A stretch of 64,000 nt of DNA from CAZIOH01 sp964540815. GTDB lineage: Bacteria; Myxococcota_A; Polyangia; Fen-1088. Both the position numbers and the translations under genes were made by a program. Positions 7,302-15,813 of the stretch are shown piece by piece (positions within the stretch are counted from its first letter, which is position 1; each line of letters starts with the position of its first letter). The notes under the pieces are model-generated. The model made no database searches. It was not told where the DNA came from and worked only from the letters and a program-made list of their open reading frames with translations. The DNA lies in contig CAZIOH010000003.1 in NCBI GenBank assembly GCA_964540815.1, positions 1 through 64,000 on the forward strand. The letters are read 5' to 3'.

Positions 7302-9320
7302 CTAGGGCGGAGCGAGGGTCAGGATGAGATTCGAAATTCGCACGGAAGGAGGGGGGCACGCACGTTCGGCGGACAGCGTGGCATTCGATGGCGCGGGTGG
7401 AGAACTGCGCAGACGGACGGCCAACCGCAGACCGGCACGACTGTCGTTGTCGTGTTCGGGCGTGGTGGTGCCGGCGAGCTCCGAGCTGGAGATTGCCGCG
7501 GTCGCGAAGACCGTCGCGGGAGCAAACGGGTCACTGACCTCCAGCACGGACGAGCGGGATGAGGCGGTGGCGGTGCCCAGACTGCAGCCCGCTCCGGGGG
7601 TGGACCAGCTCACGCTTGCCCGGACGGCCAGGGTGTGACCGGGGGGCAGGTCGACGTCGGGGATGAGCAGGTCGACGGTGGAGTCTGGCCGGCCGGGGGC
7701 TGCGGCTCGAATGGTGGTGGCGCCGGCGCCCCCTTGCAGAGGTGAGGGCTGGAAGCGCGCGTCGGATGGGTCAAACACGGGGCGCCAGTAGGTGGCGCGC
7801 GGTTGCCCGTCCACGGAGCTCACCGAGAGGGCCCAGCGGTCGTGATCGCGCAGCAGGCGACCGCCCGAGACCATGAGGACGCCGCCGAGGGAGAGCCCGA
7901 CCAGCAGCCCGGCGGTCCCGAGCAGGGATGCCCACCCGGATCTCCCCCCCGCGCGGACCGCCGCCGCGAGCCGGGCGATCCCGAAGGCCGCCAGCGGAAA
8001 CGTCACGATCTCCGAGGTGAGGCGGTAGCGGGGCTCGGCCACGAAGATCGCGTAGGTGGCGAGCATGGCGAGCGCGAAGGAGAGCGGGACGAGCAGGCCG
8101 AAGGCACGGTCCTGCACCGCAAAGGAGATCCCTGCCGCCAGCCCGAGCACGAGCAGCCATCCATAGGCGTCGGTCACGCCGGTCAGCCACGCGCGGCGCC
8201 GGTTGAACGCCAGGGTCGCGTCGGGCGGCAGGATGCCGGGGCGATAGACCGACCAGTAGAGAAGTCCCCGCTCGGGGGCCAGCAGCCGCTCGAGGCGCAG
8301 GGCGATCATGCCGAGGGTGAAGCCCGGCTGGAAGGCCATCCATCGGCGCGCGAGCGCATAGGCCACGCGGTCCGTCTCGCGGTGCGGGCGCGAGAGGAAC
8401 GTCCGGCCCGTGAGCTGACGAAAGGTGTCGTTGAGGCCGCGCGAGTACGTCCCGTCGGTGTTCGGATCGTTGCCCATGAGCGCGGTCACGCCTCCGTGGG
8501 TGTCGGTGAAGAAGAGCGCTCCCTCGTGCTCGAGGTTGCGCCAGGCCCACGGCGCGAGGACCGCCAGCGCGACCAGCACGCCGAGGGCCGTGCGCGTGCA
8601 CACTGATTGCCAGGGAACGCGGGCCGCGAGCCAGTATCCGCCGCCGAGCGCCACCAGGGGCAACGCAACCGCGCGGAACCAGGCCGCGACGCCCATGGCA
8701 GCGCCAAAGGCCACCGCGGCCACCAGTGGACGGCGCGGGCCCGCGTGGAAGAGACAGGCCAGCGCCACGCAGATCAGCGCGGCGCACGGCACGTCGGTTC
8801 CGACGACGCTCGCCATGGCGAGGCCGGGCATCCACAGCAGGTACAGGAGGGCGACGGAGATCCCGACCGCTTCCGCGGAGACGCCTCTTCCAGCCGCTGG
8901 CCGACCCGCATGGGAAGTGGCGCCTGCGCTGGCCTCCCCCTGCGTCGCCGCCCCCATGCTTTCGCCCGGCGAGCGCGCGCCCGTCATGCGCGCCGCCGCC
9001 CGCGCCAGCACGTAGAGGGCCACCGCCGTGAGCGCGCCGAAGCCGGCCCCGAGCAGCTTGGCCGCCAGCACCTCGCCTCCGAGTCGATCGATCCCCGCCA
9101 GCAGCAGCACCAGCCCCGGCATGTAGATGAAGCCGTCGTCGAGCCGGCCATGCTCCGCGAGGAACTGCGCCGATTCGCGGTAGGTCGCGAAGTCACCCAC
9201 CACGATGGTCGGCACACACAGCACCCAGGCCACGCGCAGCACCAGCGCCACCGCGGCGATCGCGAGCGCCGTGCGCCAAGGCGACCATGGGCGCAGTACC
9301 CTGGCGATGAGCGGGCTCAC
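7302..9320 (-). CDS. ArnT/PMT-like membrane glycosyltransferase
   Basis: 672 residues of an integral membrane GT-C protein. Around ten hydrophobic segments fill the first 450 residues. The first extracytoplasmic loop carries the acidic GDFATYRESA motif typical of the catalytic Asp in GT39/GT83-type enzymes, which move a sugar from a polyprenyl phosphate to lipid or protein. The last 200 residues are a soluble, beta-rich extracytoplasmic tail (LLIPDVDLPPGHTLAVRASVSW...). Acceptor and sugar are unknown. It is followed, on the same strand, by no gene before the convergent hairpins. Confidence 0.75.
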   Translation of the reverse strand: MSPLIARVLRPWSPWRTALAIAAVALVLRVAWVLCVPTIVVGDFATYRESAQFLAEHGRLDDGFIYMPGLVLLLAGIDRLGGEVLAAKLLGAGFGALTAVALYVLARAAARMTGARSPGESMGAATQGEASAGATSHAGRPAAGRGVSAEAVGISVALLYLLWMPGLAMASVVGTDVPCAALICVALACLFHAGPRRPLVAAVAFGAAMGVAAWFRAVALPLVALGGGYWLAARVPWQSVCTRTALGVLVALAVLAPWAWRNLEHEGALFFTDTHGGVTALMGNDPNTDGTYSRGLNDTFRQLTGRTFLSRPHRETDRVAYALARRWMAFQPGFTLGMIALRLERLLAPERGLLYWSVYRPGILPPDATLAFNRRRAWLTGVTDAYGWLLVLGLAAGISFAVQDRAFGLLVPLSFALAMLATYAIFVAEPRYRLTSEIVTFPLAAFGIARLAAAVRAGGRSGWASLLGTAGLLVGLSLGGVLMVSGGRLLRDHDRWALSVSSVDGQPRATYWRPVFDPSDARFQPSPLQGGAGATTIRAAAPGRPDSTVDLLIPDVDLPPGHTLAVRASVSWSTPGAGCSLGTATASSRSSVLEVSDPFAPATVFATAAISSSELAGTTTPEHDNDSRAGLRLAVRLRSSPPAPSNATLSAERACPPPSVRISNLILTLAPP

Positions 9321-9383
9321 GCGCTCACCAATCGGGCGGTCGCGGTGAAATCGCGCACGCGCTCACCGCGCCCGCGCGCCGTC

Positions 9384-9872
9384 TCAGGCGCTGGCCGCGT
9401 CGCGCAGGCCCGCGAGGGTGGTCCGCACCTGCTCGGCGTGCCCGGCGGCCTTGACCTTCGGCCAGTGGTGGGCGACCTTGCCATTCGGATCGATGAGAAA
9501 GGTCGACCGGATGATCCCCTGAAACTTGCGGCCGTAGAGGGACTTTTCGCCCCAAGCCCCGTAGGCCTCCATCGCGACATGCTCCGGGTCGGAGAGCAGA
9601 TCGATCTTGAGCTTGTACTTCTCGATGAACTTGCGGTGGCTCTCGACCGAGTCGGCGCTGCACCCGAGCACCACGGCGTCCAGCTTTTCGAAGCCCTTCA
9701 GACCGGCGGTGAAGTCGCACGCCTCGGTGGTGCAGCCGGGCGTGCTGTCCTTCGGATAGAAGTAGAGCACGACCCACTTTCCCTTCAGGTCGGAGAGCTT
9801 GACCGTGCGGTGATCCTGGTTCTCGAGCGCGAAGGCCGGGGCCTTTTTCCCGACCGCGGGTGCGGTTGACAT
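9384..9872 (-). CDS. bcp: Peroxiredoxin Bcp (thioredoxin-dependent thiol peroxidase)
   Basis: 162 residues. The motif FYPKDSTPGCTTEACDF contains the peroxidatic cysteine (after TPG) and the resolving cysteine five residues later, the atypical 2-Cys arrangement of the Bcp/PrxQ group. It reduces H2O2 and organic hydroperoxides with electrons from thioredoxin. ATG 9872 was chosen because the protein then starts about 15 residues before the first conserved strand; an upstream GTG at about 9890 is possible (GAGGTG nearby). It ends about 60 bp before the glycosyltransferase starts on the same strand. Confidence 0.93.
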   Translation of the reverse strand: MSTAPAVGKKAPAFALENQDHRTVKLSDLKGKWVVLYFYPKDSTPGCTTEACDFTAGLKGFEKLDAVVLGCSADSVESHRKFIEKYKLKIDLLSDPEHVAMEAYGAWGEKSLYGRKFQGIIRSTFLIDPNGKVAHHWPKVKAAGHAEQVRTTLAGLRDAASA

Positions 9873-9953
9873 GGACCATGGTCTTATCACCTCGCGGACA
9901 CCAATCAAAGGCGGGCCACCGCCCGACCCATCTCCCACTCCGGCGCTCGAGCC

Positions 9954-11213
9954 TCACTCGGGTGCGACCTCGATGCGCACCGGCACCACCTCGATCTCTG
10001 GCCCTGGCGCGACGTCGAGCGGGAACGCATGGTCGGCGAAGCGCCCGACCACCGAGATCGCGCCCGCCGACGTGGCGACGGGCAGCTCGCCGGTCAGGTA
10101 TTCCCCCGTGGTGACCAGCGCCGCCGATACGGCGGGTGGCGCCGGAAAGATCCGCAGATCTGGAGGCACCACGGGCCCGCTCGTCGGCGGGGCCGCCAGT
10201 CTCTGGCGCGCGCGCAGCTCGAGGAAGCGCGGATGCTCGACCCGCACCCGAAACACCAGGCGATCCCCCTTGCGCACCGTGGCTTGCGGGTCGAGCGCGT
10301 GGATGCCGTCGTCCCGCCGCACGTAGATCTGGATGCCCGAGGCCTTGACCCGCGAAGCCCCACGGACGCCCGCGTAGGGCGTCTCGGCGCGCGACGGGGC
10401 CCGCGGCCGGGCGACGAGCAGGGCGAGGGCGCACACCCCGAGCAGCGCGGCGGTCACGATCACGGCTTGCCGCGCACCCTTGCGACGGCGGCGCGAGGCG
10501 GACATGGCGGTGGCGATGGCGGAGGTCATCGCCTCGACCTCGGTCGGGCCGATGGACTCCACGAACGCCCGCCGCCACCCGTCTCGCCGTGCCGCGGCGC
10601 GGGCGCAGTCGGGGCAGCCAGCGAGGTGCGTCCGCACCGCCGCGCTCTCCGGGGCGGCGTCGAGCTCGAAGCGAGAGGGATGGCCCTGGGTGGGGGTGGC
10701 TCCCTCGAGCGCGCCGAGGGTCCTGCGGAGCCGGTCCGGCAGCGCCGTCCCGAGGACGCGCGCCACCTCGTCGACCGCGAGGGCGTCGAAGTCCGCGAGC
10801 ACCCGGGCGTTGGCGTGAAGCTCGTCGAGGCGGCGGAGCTCCCCCATGCTCGGCAGGGGGCGACGGGCCGGCGGCGTGACCCGAGGCGCGGCAGGTCCCC
10901 CCCCGCCGGGGACGGCGTCGTCCGGCAGACGCTGAAGCGCGGCGTTGGTCGCCACGCGGTAGATCCACTGGCGCTCGAGGTCATCGGACGTCTCGGTGGG
11001 CGCGGGCGCGACGCTCCGGCGGATCACGAAGCGAACGAACAGCTCGTTGGCGAGCGCGCGCGCCGCGGCCTCGTCGCCGAGCAACAAGGCCAGCCGCGCA
11101 AACAGCGCGCCACCCATGCGCCGATAAAAATCACCCGGGCGGGCGACGCTGCCACCACCTCCATCGGCGCCGGGCGGCCCGCCGGGGGGCAAATCAACTG
11201 TGGACGCAGACAT
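9954..11213 (-). CDS. ECF sigma-like / zinc anti-sigma-like fusion membrane protein
   Basis: 419 residues. Residues about 25-170 resemble ECF sigma regions 2 and 4 (FYRRMGGALFARLALLLGDEAAARALANELFVRF, then RQWIYRVATNAAL; region 4 near 140-170 is weak). A zinc anti-sigma signature H-x3-C-x2-C follows at H196, C200 and C203, then a membrane segment at about 249-267. The C-terminal domain of about 150 residues is extracytoplasmic and carries GDRLVFRVRVEHPRFLEL, similar to stress-sensing domains of myxobacterial anti-sigma systems. Sigma-like and anti-sigma-like parts in one chain suggest a membrane-tethered, possibly proteolysis-released regulator. The sigma part is degenerate, so it may instead be a regulatory relic. 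Confidence 0.6.
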   Translation of the reverse strand: MSASTVDLPPGGPPGADGGGGSVARPGDFYRRMGGALFARLALLLGDEAAARALANELFVRFVIRRSVAPAPTETSDDLERQWIYRVATNAALQRLPDDAVPGGGGPAAPRVTPPARRPLPSMGELRRLDELHANARVLADFDALAVDEVARVLGTALPDRLRRTLGALEGATPTQGHPSRFELDAAPESAAVRTHLAGCPDCARAAARRDGWRRAFVESIGPTEVEAMTSAIATAMSASRRRRKGARQAVIVTAALLGVCALALLVARPRAPSRAETPYAGVRGASRVKASGIQIYVRRDDGIHALDPQATVRKGDRLVFRVRVEHPRFLELRARQRLAAPPTSGPVVPPDLRIFPAPPAVSAALVTTGEYLTGELPVATSAGAISVVGRFADHAFPLDVAPGPEIEVVPVRIEVAPE

Positions 11214-11230
11214 GCACCGGATCCTCTGGA

Positions 11231-11256
11231 CGCCGGGCTACCTTAGCAGCCCGGCG
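11231..11256 (-). terminator. Hairpin downstream of the SPFH operon
   Basis: CGCCGGGCT (11231-11239) pairs perfectly with AGCCCGGCG (11248-11256) around an 8-nt loop. It sits about 40 bp past the end of the minus-strand SPFH gene and before the sigma/anti-sigma fusion. There is no T-run, so termination is only inferred. Confidence 0.45.
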
Positions 11257-11294
11257 CGGACTTCTCCACGCGCCGATCCCAAAGGGGCGGCTCC

Positions 11295-12428
11295 TCAATT
11301 CGGCGCGGCGGAGGACGATGGGGGCTCCGAGCCCGACGGGGGCGGCGACGATCCCGCCGGCGGCGGCGGCGCCTCGTCCCTGTAGGCGTCGATCAGCTTG
11401 TTCACGTCGAGCTTGTTGAAGGCCGAGCCCGGGGTGCCTGAGGGCACCAGCAAGATGGCCTTACCTTCCAGCGCCTCGGCGATCTTCAGCTTGACCATGG
11501 CCTTGCCCCCGGCGCCGCGCAGCGCCTCGTTGCGCTTGGCGATGGCCTTGGCCTTGGCGGTGCGCTCGGCCAGCAGCGCCTCGGCGTTCTGCTGCTGGGC
11601 ATAGAACTGCGCATCCGCCGAGAGCGTCACCTGCTTCAGCTTCCCCTCGGCCTTGGCGATCTCGGAGGCCACCCCGCCGCGCGCGGTCTCGAGGTTGCGC
11701 AGGGCCTCCTGGGTCACCGCCTCGGTCTCGCTCTTGAGCTGCTCGGCGCGCTGCTCGGCCAGCTTGCGATCGTGGATGATCTTCTCGTATTCGGGCGCGA
11801 AGCGGTGCTCGTGCAGGATCACCTGCAGGACGTTGACCCCGAAGGCCCCGAGCGACTGGCCGAGCACCCGCCGGGCCTCATCGGCCTTGAGGAAGCGCTT
11901 GTCCGAGTTGTAGATGGCCTCGCTGTCGAGCTCGTTGAGCACGTCGCGCACCAGGGTGCGCGCCATCGGCCGCACCAGCTTGTCCTTGACCTCCTCGGTC
12001 GAGGTGCCGACGAACTGGAGGATGCTGGGGACGCGCTGCGGGTCGATGGTCCACACCACCGTCACGTCCATCGAGATGTCGTTGCCGTCGGTGGTCTTGA
12101 ACTGCAGATCGTCGCGCTCCTCGCGATCGCCGTTCCTGGCGCTGGCCACCATCTGCAGGTTCTGGACCTTGGTGTCGAAGGTGTAGAAGTCGCGGATGAA
12201 GGGCGCGAACAGGTTGGTCGAGCCCGGCGGATAGAGCTGGTCCTGGACGCCCTTGCTGGCGCACCCGATCGCCAGCTTGCAGACCAGCACCCCGACCTCG
12301 GTCTCGCCGGTCGAGCGCGACACGCAACCGGACGCCGCCGTCACCGCAGCAGCAGCCGCCACCGCCACCGCCCGCGCCAAGGCTGGCACGACCATCCGGC
12401 CCTTCCCCGGTGGGAGGAGGTCCCTCAT
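11295..12428 (-). CDS. SPFH/band 7 lipoprotein
   Basis: 377 residues. The N-terminus has a signal peptide ending in AASGC, a lipobox. An SPFH (stomatin/prohibitin) domain spans about residues 60-230 and a long charged coiled coil (KLAEQRAEQLKSETEAV...) follows, then a Pro/Ser-rich tail. Such proteins scaffold membrane microdomains or regulate proteases, but the lipobox would put this one in the periplasm or outer membrane. ATG 12428 overlaps the stop of the preceding SPFH gene (ATGA), supporting this start and translational coupling. It is a divergent paralogue of its neighbour; the two probably form a hetero-oligomer. Confidence 0.8.
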   Translation of the reverse strand: MRDLLPPGKGRMVVPALARAVAVAAAAAVTAASGCVSRSTGETEVGVLVCKLAIGCASKGVQDQLYPPGSTNLFAPFIRDFYTFDTKVQNLQMVASARNGDREERDDLQFKTTDGNDISMDVTVVWTIDPQRVPSILQFVGTSTEEVKDKLVRPMARTLVRDVLNELDSEAIYNSDKRFLKADEARRVLGQSLGAFGVNVLQVILHEHRFAPEYEKIIHDRKLAEQRAEQLKSETEAVTQEALRNLETARGGVASEIAKAEGKLKQVTLSADAQFYAQQQNAEALLAERTAKAKAIAKRNEALRGAGGKAMVKLKIAEALEGKAILLVPSGTPGSAFNKLDVNKLIDAYRDEAPPPPAGSSPPPSGSEPPSSSAAPN

Positions 12429-13507
12429 CGGACCTGAAACTTTCGCAGCAGCTCGCCGAGATCGAGCGGGTTGGTCCCGCTCGCTCCGTCGCTCGGCAGG
12501 AGGATCACCCGCACCCCGCGCAGGGCATCGGCCATCTTGAGCCCGACCAGGTTCTCGCTGCCGCTCCCCTGGAGCGCCGTGTTCTCGAGCTGCGTGCCCT
12601 TGGCGTCGGCCAGCTCGACCAGCAGGCGGCCCTCGGCGGCGCGCTTGCGCTGGTACAGATCGGCCTGGGCACGAAGCTTCTCCACCTCGGCGCGCCCGCG
12701 CGACAGCTCGGTCTCCTGGTTGGCGGCCCCCTCGGCGACCATGGTGTCGCGCTTGCGCTGCTCGATGGCGGCCTTGGCCTCGGCCTGGCGGAGGAACACG
12801 GTCTGGTCGCGGATCTTCCGTCCCTCGATCATCTGCTGGTACTTGGGGTCGTAGGTGTAGCGGCGCACCAGCACCGCCGCGATCTCGATCCCGTACCCCG
12901 CCACCTCGGTGACCAGCTGATCGTGCGCGGCCTGGGCTTTTTCGATGCGCTTTGGCCCCTGGTAGAACTCCTCGCTGTTGAGCTCCCCGAGGGTCTTGCG
13001 CAAGATCCGGTCGGCGCGCGGGATCACCAGGCGGTCCTCGAAGGCCCGTCCGGGCCCGGCCTCGGTGAAGACGTGATAGGGATCCTTGACCCGGTAGATG
13101 ATGGTCACGTCGAGCTGGACGTTGTACCCGTCGCTGGTCTGGATCTTGATTGAGTCCGCCTGACGGGACTTCTGCGACAGCTCGCTGGCGGAGTCACTGA
13201 AGTTGATGACCTGCAGATCGCGCGGAAAGAGGTGCAGCCGTTCGACGCCCGCCACGATGAAGTGCAAGCCCGGGCCATACGGCTCGGGCTTGATGCCGGC
13301 GCCCGAGCCGAAGTAAACCTGTCGAATTCCTGTCATGTTGGGCGGCACGTAGGTCGAGCAGGACGACCCGGCGAGGTAGACCGCCAGCGCGGCCCCGCCG
13401 ACCAGCCAGAGCAGCCGGACCCGCAGGACGCGGCCGACGATCCGGCGGAGGAGACCGAGGCCCGATTGCCAGTCCAGATCCAGCCGCGGACGAATGGGAT
13501 CAGCCAC
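12425..13507 (-). CDS. SPFH/band 7 membrane protein
   Basis: 360 residues with one N-terminal membrane anchor (about 32-50), an SPFH domain (about 55-235: GPGLHFIVAGVERLHLFPRDLQV, DVTIIYRV) and a C-terminal coiled coil rich in Ala/Glu/Lys/Arg. The order matches HflK/HflC-type prohibitins. It overlaps the 191-residue membrane protein gene by 8 bp upstream and the SPFH lipoprotein gene by 4 bp downstream, so all three are translated as a unit. The pair may form a ring scaffold in the inner membrane and periplasm. Confidence 0.83.
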   Translation of the reverse strand: MADPIRPRLDLDWQSGLGLLRRIVGRVLRVRLLWLVGGAALAVYLAGSSCSTYVPPNMTGIRQVYFGSGAGIKPEPYGPGLHFIVAGVERLHLFPRDLQVINFSDSASELSQKSRQADSIKIQTSDGYNVQLDVTIIYRVKDPYHVFTEAGPGRAFEDRLVIPRADRILRKTLGELNSEEFYQGPKRIEKAQAAHDQLVTEVAGYGIEIAAVLVRRYTYDPKYQQMIEGRKIRDQTVFLRQAEAKAAIEQRKRDTMVAEGAANQETELSRGRAEVEKLRAQADLYQRKRAAEGRLLVELADAKGTQLENTALQGSGSENLVGLKMADALRGVRVILLPSDGASGTNPLDLGELLRKFQVR

Positions 13508-14075
13508 CGGGCGATCCCGCGCCGCGAGGAGGAGGCGGCGGAGGCGGGAGCAGCTCGTTCAGCTGCACGCGCGCCTCGAGGGCCGCCTGGGAGGCGCCGA
13601 GGCGTAGGGCGATCCGACCGAGCTCGCGCGCATAGCGATGACGGTGCCACACAACCTGGGCGCTTGGCAACCAGGCGCCGGCGATCGCCATGGCGAACGG
13701 CAGCCACTTCTCCCAGATCGGGATGAAGGGCAACCACACGAGCAGGCCGCCGAGGACCATGCCGCCGAGCACGTAGACGAGTCGCGCCACCAGATCTCCC
13801 CCCCGCCAGAGGCCGAAGCGACGGGCCTCGAGCGCGGTGAAGTCGACCGCGACCGCCCGCCAGGCCACGGGCAGCACGGAGGACAGCTCGCGCTCGAGGG
13901 CCTGGAAGTAGCTCGGTGGAAGCTCACTCTCGAGGTAACTCTGCCGCAGGGGCGCGAGGGCCGCCTCGACCTCGCGCGCGGTGGACTCGGGATCGTGCAC
14001 CGCCAGCTCCCGGTGACGCTCGAGGTGGGCGAGGACCTCGACGGCGATCCTCCGCATGGCGAATTCATCGGTCAT
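13500..14075 (-). CDS. Small membrane protein of the SPFH operon
   Basis: 191 residues, no family recognised. A soluble acidic helical N-terminal half (MTDEFAMRRIAVEVLAHLERHRELAV...) is followed by two hydrophobic segments (about 80-98 and 102-122), a basic stretch (WHRHRYARELGRI) and a Pro7 tail. ATG 14075 overlaps the stop of the preceding gene (ATGA). The position between the GExH protein and the SPFH pair suggests a partner of the SPFH complex. Confidence 0.6.
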   Translation of the reverse strand: MTDEFAMRRIAVEVLAHLERHRELAVHDPESTAREVEAALAPLRQSYLESELPPSYFQALERELSSVLPVAWRAVAVDFTALEARRFGLWRGGDLVARLVYVLGGMVLGGLLVWLPFIPIWEKWLPFAMAIAGAWLPSAQVVWHRHRYARELGRIALRLGASQAALEARVQLNELLPPPPPPPRGAGSPGG

Positions 14076-15061
14076 CTGGCGAGACCTGGGCCGAGAACTC
14101 CCTCGGGACGTCGCCGGGGATCTCGCGACGCGGCGGGTGCGGCGGGTGCCGCGGGTGCCGCGGCCGGGAAGACGATCACGAAGGCGGTCGGGCCGCGCCG
14201 GATGCGGGTGGCGCGGCCCGCACGGCGGGCGTGGCGGTAGACCGGCCACCAGTCCTGCGCGCGCAGGAGCGGGCTGGTATCGGCGTACTCCGGGATCACC
14301 AGATCGATCTCGAGGTAGCGCCCGAGGGTGGCCACGCGGATGGCGCGCGCGTAGCTGTAGATCCCGAGGCCCGGCAAAGGGTAGACATCGTTGTGGAGCG
14401 CGCCTCCGTAGACGGCCACCAGGGGACGGAGACCGGGCGGCGACGTCGGGCGCGGGCCGAGGCGAGCCCGTTCGAGCAGGGCGGTCTCGATGGTGCGGCG
14501 AAGGGCATCGCCCGTCAGGCGCAAGGTGCGATCGAAGTCGAGGTCGGCGGGGGACGCGGTGGTGGTCGAGGTGGAGGCGCGGTCGGACGGACCGGGGGGC
14601 CCACGCATGGCGCGGTAGTCGTCGCAGGACATGGTGAGGATGCGCGGCGCGGCCCCGCGGCCGTGGGCGGCGCGCAGAGCATCCGCGATGTCGTCCTCCG
14701 TGGCGGCCGGACGATCGATGGAGCGGGCAAGGCCCTTGGTCACCGCCTCCTCGACCGGTCCACAGCGCCCCGAGGTCATCCAGGTCTCCACGATGAAGTG
14801 GGACAGCCGGGGCGCCAGCTCGGGCAAGACCTGCTCGGTGAACCGCCGCAAGGTGGGGGCGATCGTCGCCGTGGCGCTGGTCTGGTGCCACTCGCCGAAC
14901 CCCACCACCACCGGGTCGGTCTCGGTCAGGGTCGCTTCGATGGCCGCCCGCACCGAGGGGAAGCTGGTCCCGATCGGACGAGGGTCTGGCGCCGCGGGGA
15001 GCGCGGCGGCCCCCGCGGCCGCGGCCACGGTCGCGAGGACCTGGAGGGCGCCCCCGACCAT
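14072..15061 (-). CDS. Exported GExH-motif protein (ChaN/TIKI-like, tentative)
   Basis: 329 residues with a signal peptide (about 1-22, ending ALPAAP). The motif VVVGFGEWHQTSAT followed by LSHFIVETWM is reminiscent of the GExH signature of the ChaN/TIKI/erythromycin-esterase-like superfamily, which binds metal or heme or hydrolyses substrates; a second conserved-looking motif is ILTMSCDDYRAM. ATG 15061 overlaps the MutH stop (TGATG); an adjacent GTG at 15064 is also possible. Function is unknown and the family call is weak. Confidence 0.5.
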   Translation of the reverse strand: MVGGALQVLATVAAAAGAAALPAAPDPRPIGTSFPSVRAAIEATLTETDPVVVGFGEWHQTSATATIAPTLRRFTEQVLPELAPRLSHFIVETWMTSGRCGPVEEAVTKGLARSIDRPAATEDDIADALRAAHGRGAAPRILTMSCDDYRAMRGPPGPSDRASTSTTTASPADLDFDRTLRLTGDALRRTIETALLERARLGPRPTSPPGLRPLVAVYGGALHNDVYPLPGLGIYSYARAIRVATLGRYLEIDLVIPEYADTSPLLRAQDWWPVYRHARRAGRATRIRRGPTAFVIVFPAAAPAAPAAPAASRDPRRRPEGVLGPGLAR

Positions 15062-15813
15062 CACCTCTCACCCGTCGGGTGGCCCGCGGCGATCGCGGGC
15101 TCGAGGATGCCTCGCACGAACCCCGGCCGAAGGTAGAAGCCCATGCGACCGACGCGGGTCGGGAGGCCATTCTCGTCGAAGGCCGCCCGGACATCCGCCG
15201 CATTCTTGCCTTTCGGTCGAACCTGCAGGACCTGACCGAGGTGGCCGGTGATCGCGGCGGCGCGCCCGCGCCGAAAGTAGTCGCGCACGAACCGCTCGAA
15301 GTCGGCGGCGAGCAGGCGCTCCTCGGCGGGGCTCGGGGTCCACAGCCGCACCGCCGAGATGCGCCGCTCCACCACCGCGTGATCGAGGTCGGGCCACGCG
15401 ACGGCCACGAACAGGACGCGGCCGAGCTTGTGGCGGACCGTGCTCGTCTCCCAGGACTCGCCGGCGATCGCGATGGGATCGATCTGGCAGACCGCGGTCG
15501 ACTCGCGCGGGACGCCACGTGCATCGACGGGAACCGTCTTCAGCTCGATGCCGAGGTGGGCGAAGTCGGGCCCGCGCCGACCATCGGGATCGACGCCGAG
15601 CTCGCGCTCGATGATCTGCCCAGCCCAGCCCTTCGAGCGGTCGCGGGTGGCGCCCGGGGCGGGAACGTCGCTGCCGAGCCTGTCCGCCAGCTCCCCGAGA
15701 TCCACGCCCACCAAGGCACGCGCATGGGCCAGAAGGGCCGGGAGATCAGCGCCAGCCGAGAGATCCGAGCCGGCCGAGGCCTCGGGGCTAGTCCGGTCGT
15801 CGAAATCGCTCAA
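15061..15813 (-). CDS. mutH: MutH-type DNA mismatch repair / Sau3AI-like endonuclease
   Basis: 250 residues. The core is strikingly like E. coli MutH: KGWAGQIIE (61-69), PDFAHLGIELKTVPVD with D83, E90 and K92 in the exact D-x6-E-x-K spacing of the MutH nuclease, then ETSTVRHKLGRVLFV and the C-terminal GFYLRPGFV. All catalytic positions (E69, D83, E90, K92) are present. MutH nicks the unmethylated strand at hemimethylated GATC during mismatch repair, together with MutS and MutL; Sau3AI-type restriction enzymes share the fold. The first 55 residues are a low-complexity extension. It overlaps the sigma-54-type activator by 26 bp upstream. No dam, mutS or mutL lies in the window. Confidence 0.85.
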   Translation of the reverse strand: MSDFDDRTSPEASAGSDLSAGADLPALLAHARALVGVDLGELADRLGSDVPAPGATRDRSKGWAGQIIERELGVDPDGRRGPDFAHLGIELKTVPVDARGVPRESTAVCQIDPIAIAGESWETSTVRHKLGRVLFVAVAWPDLDHAVVERRISAVRLWTPSPAEERLLAADFERFVRDYFRRGRAAAITGHLGQVLQVRPKGKNAADVRAAFDENGLPTRVGRMGFYLRPGFVRGILEPAIAAGHPTGER

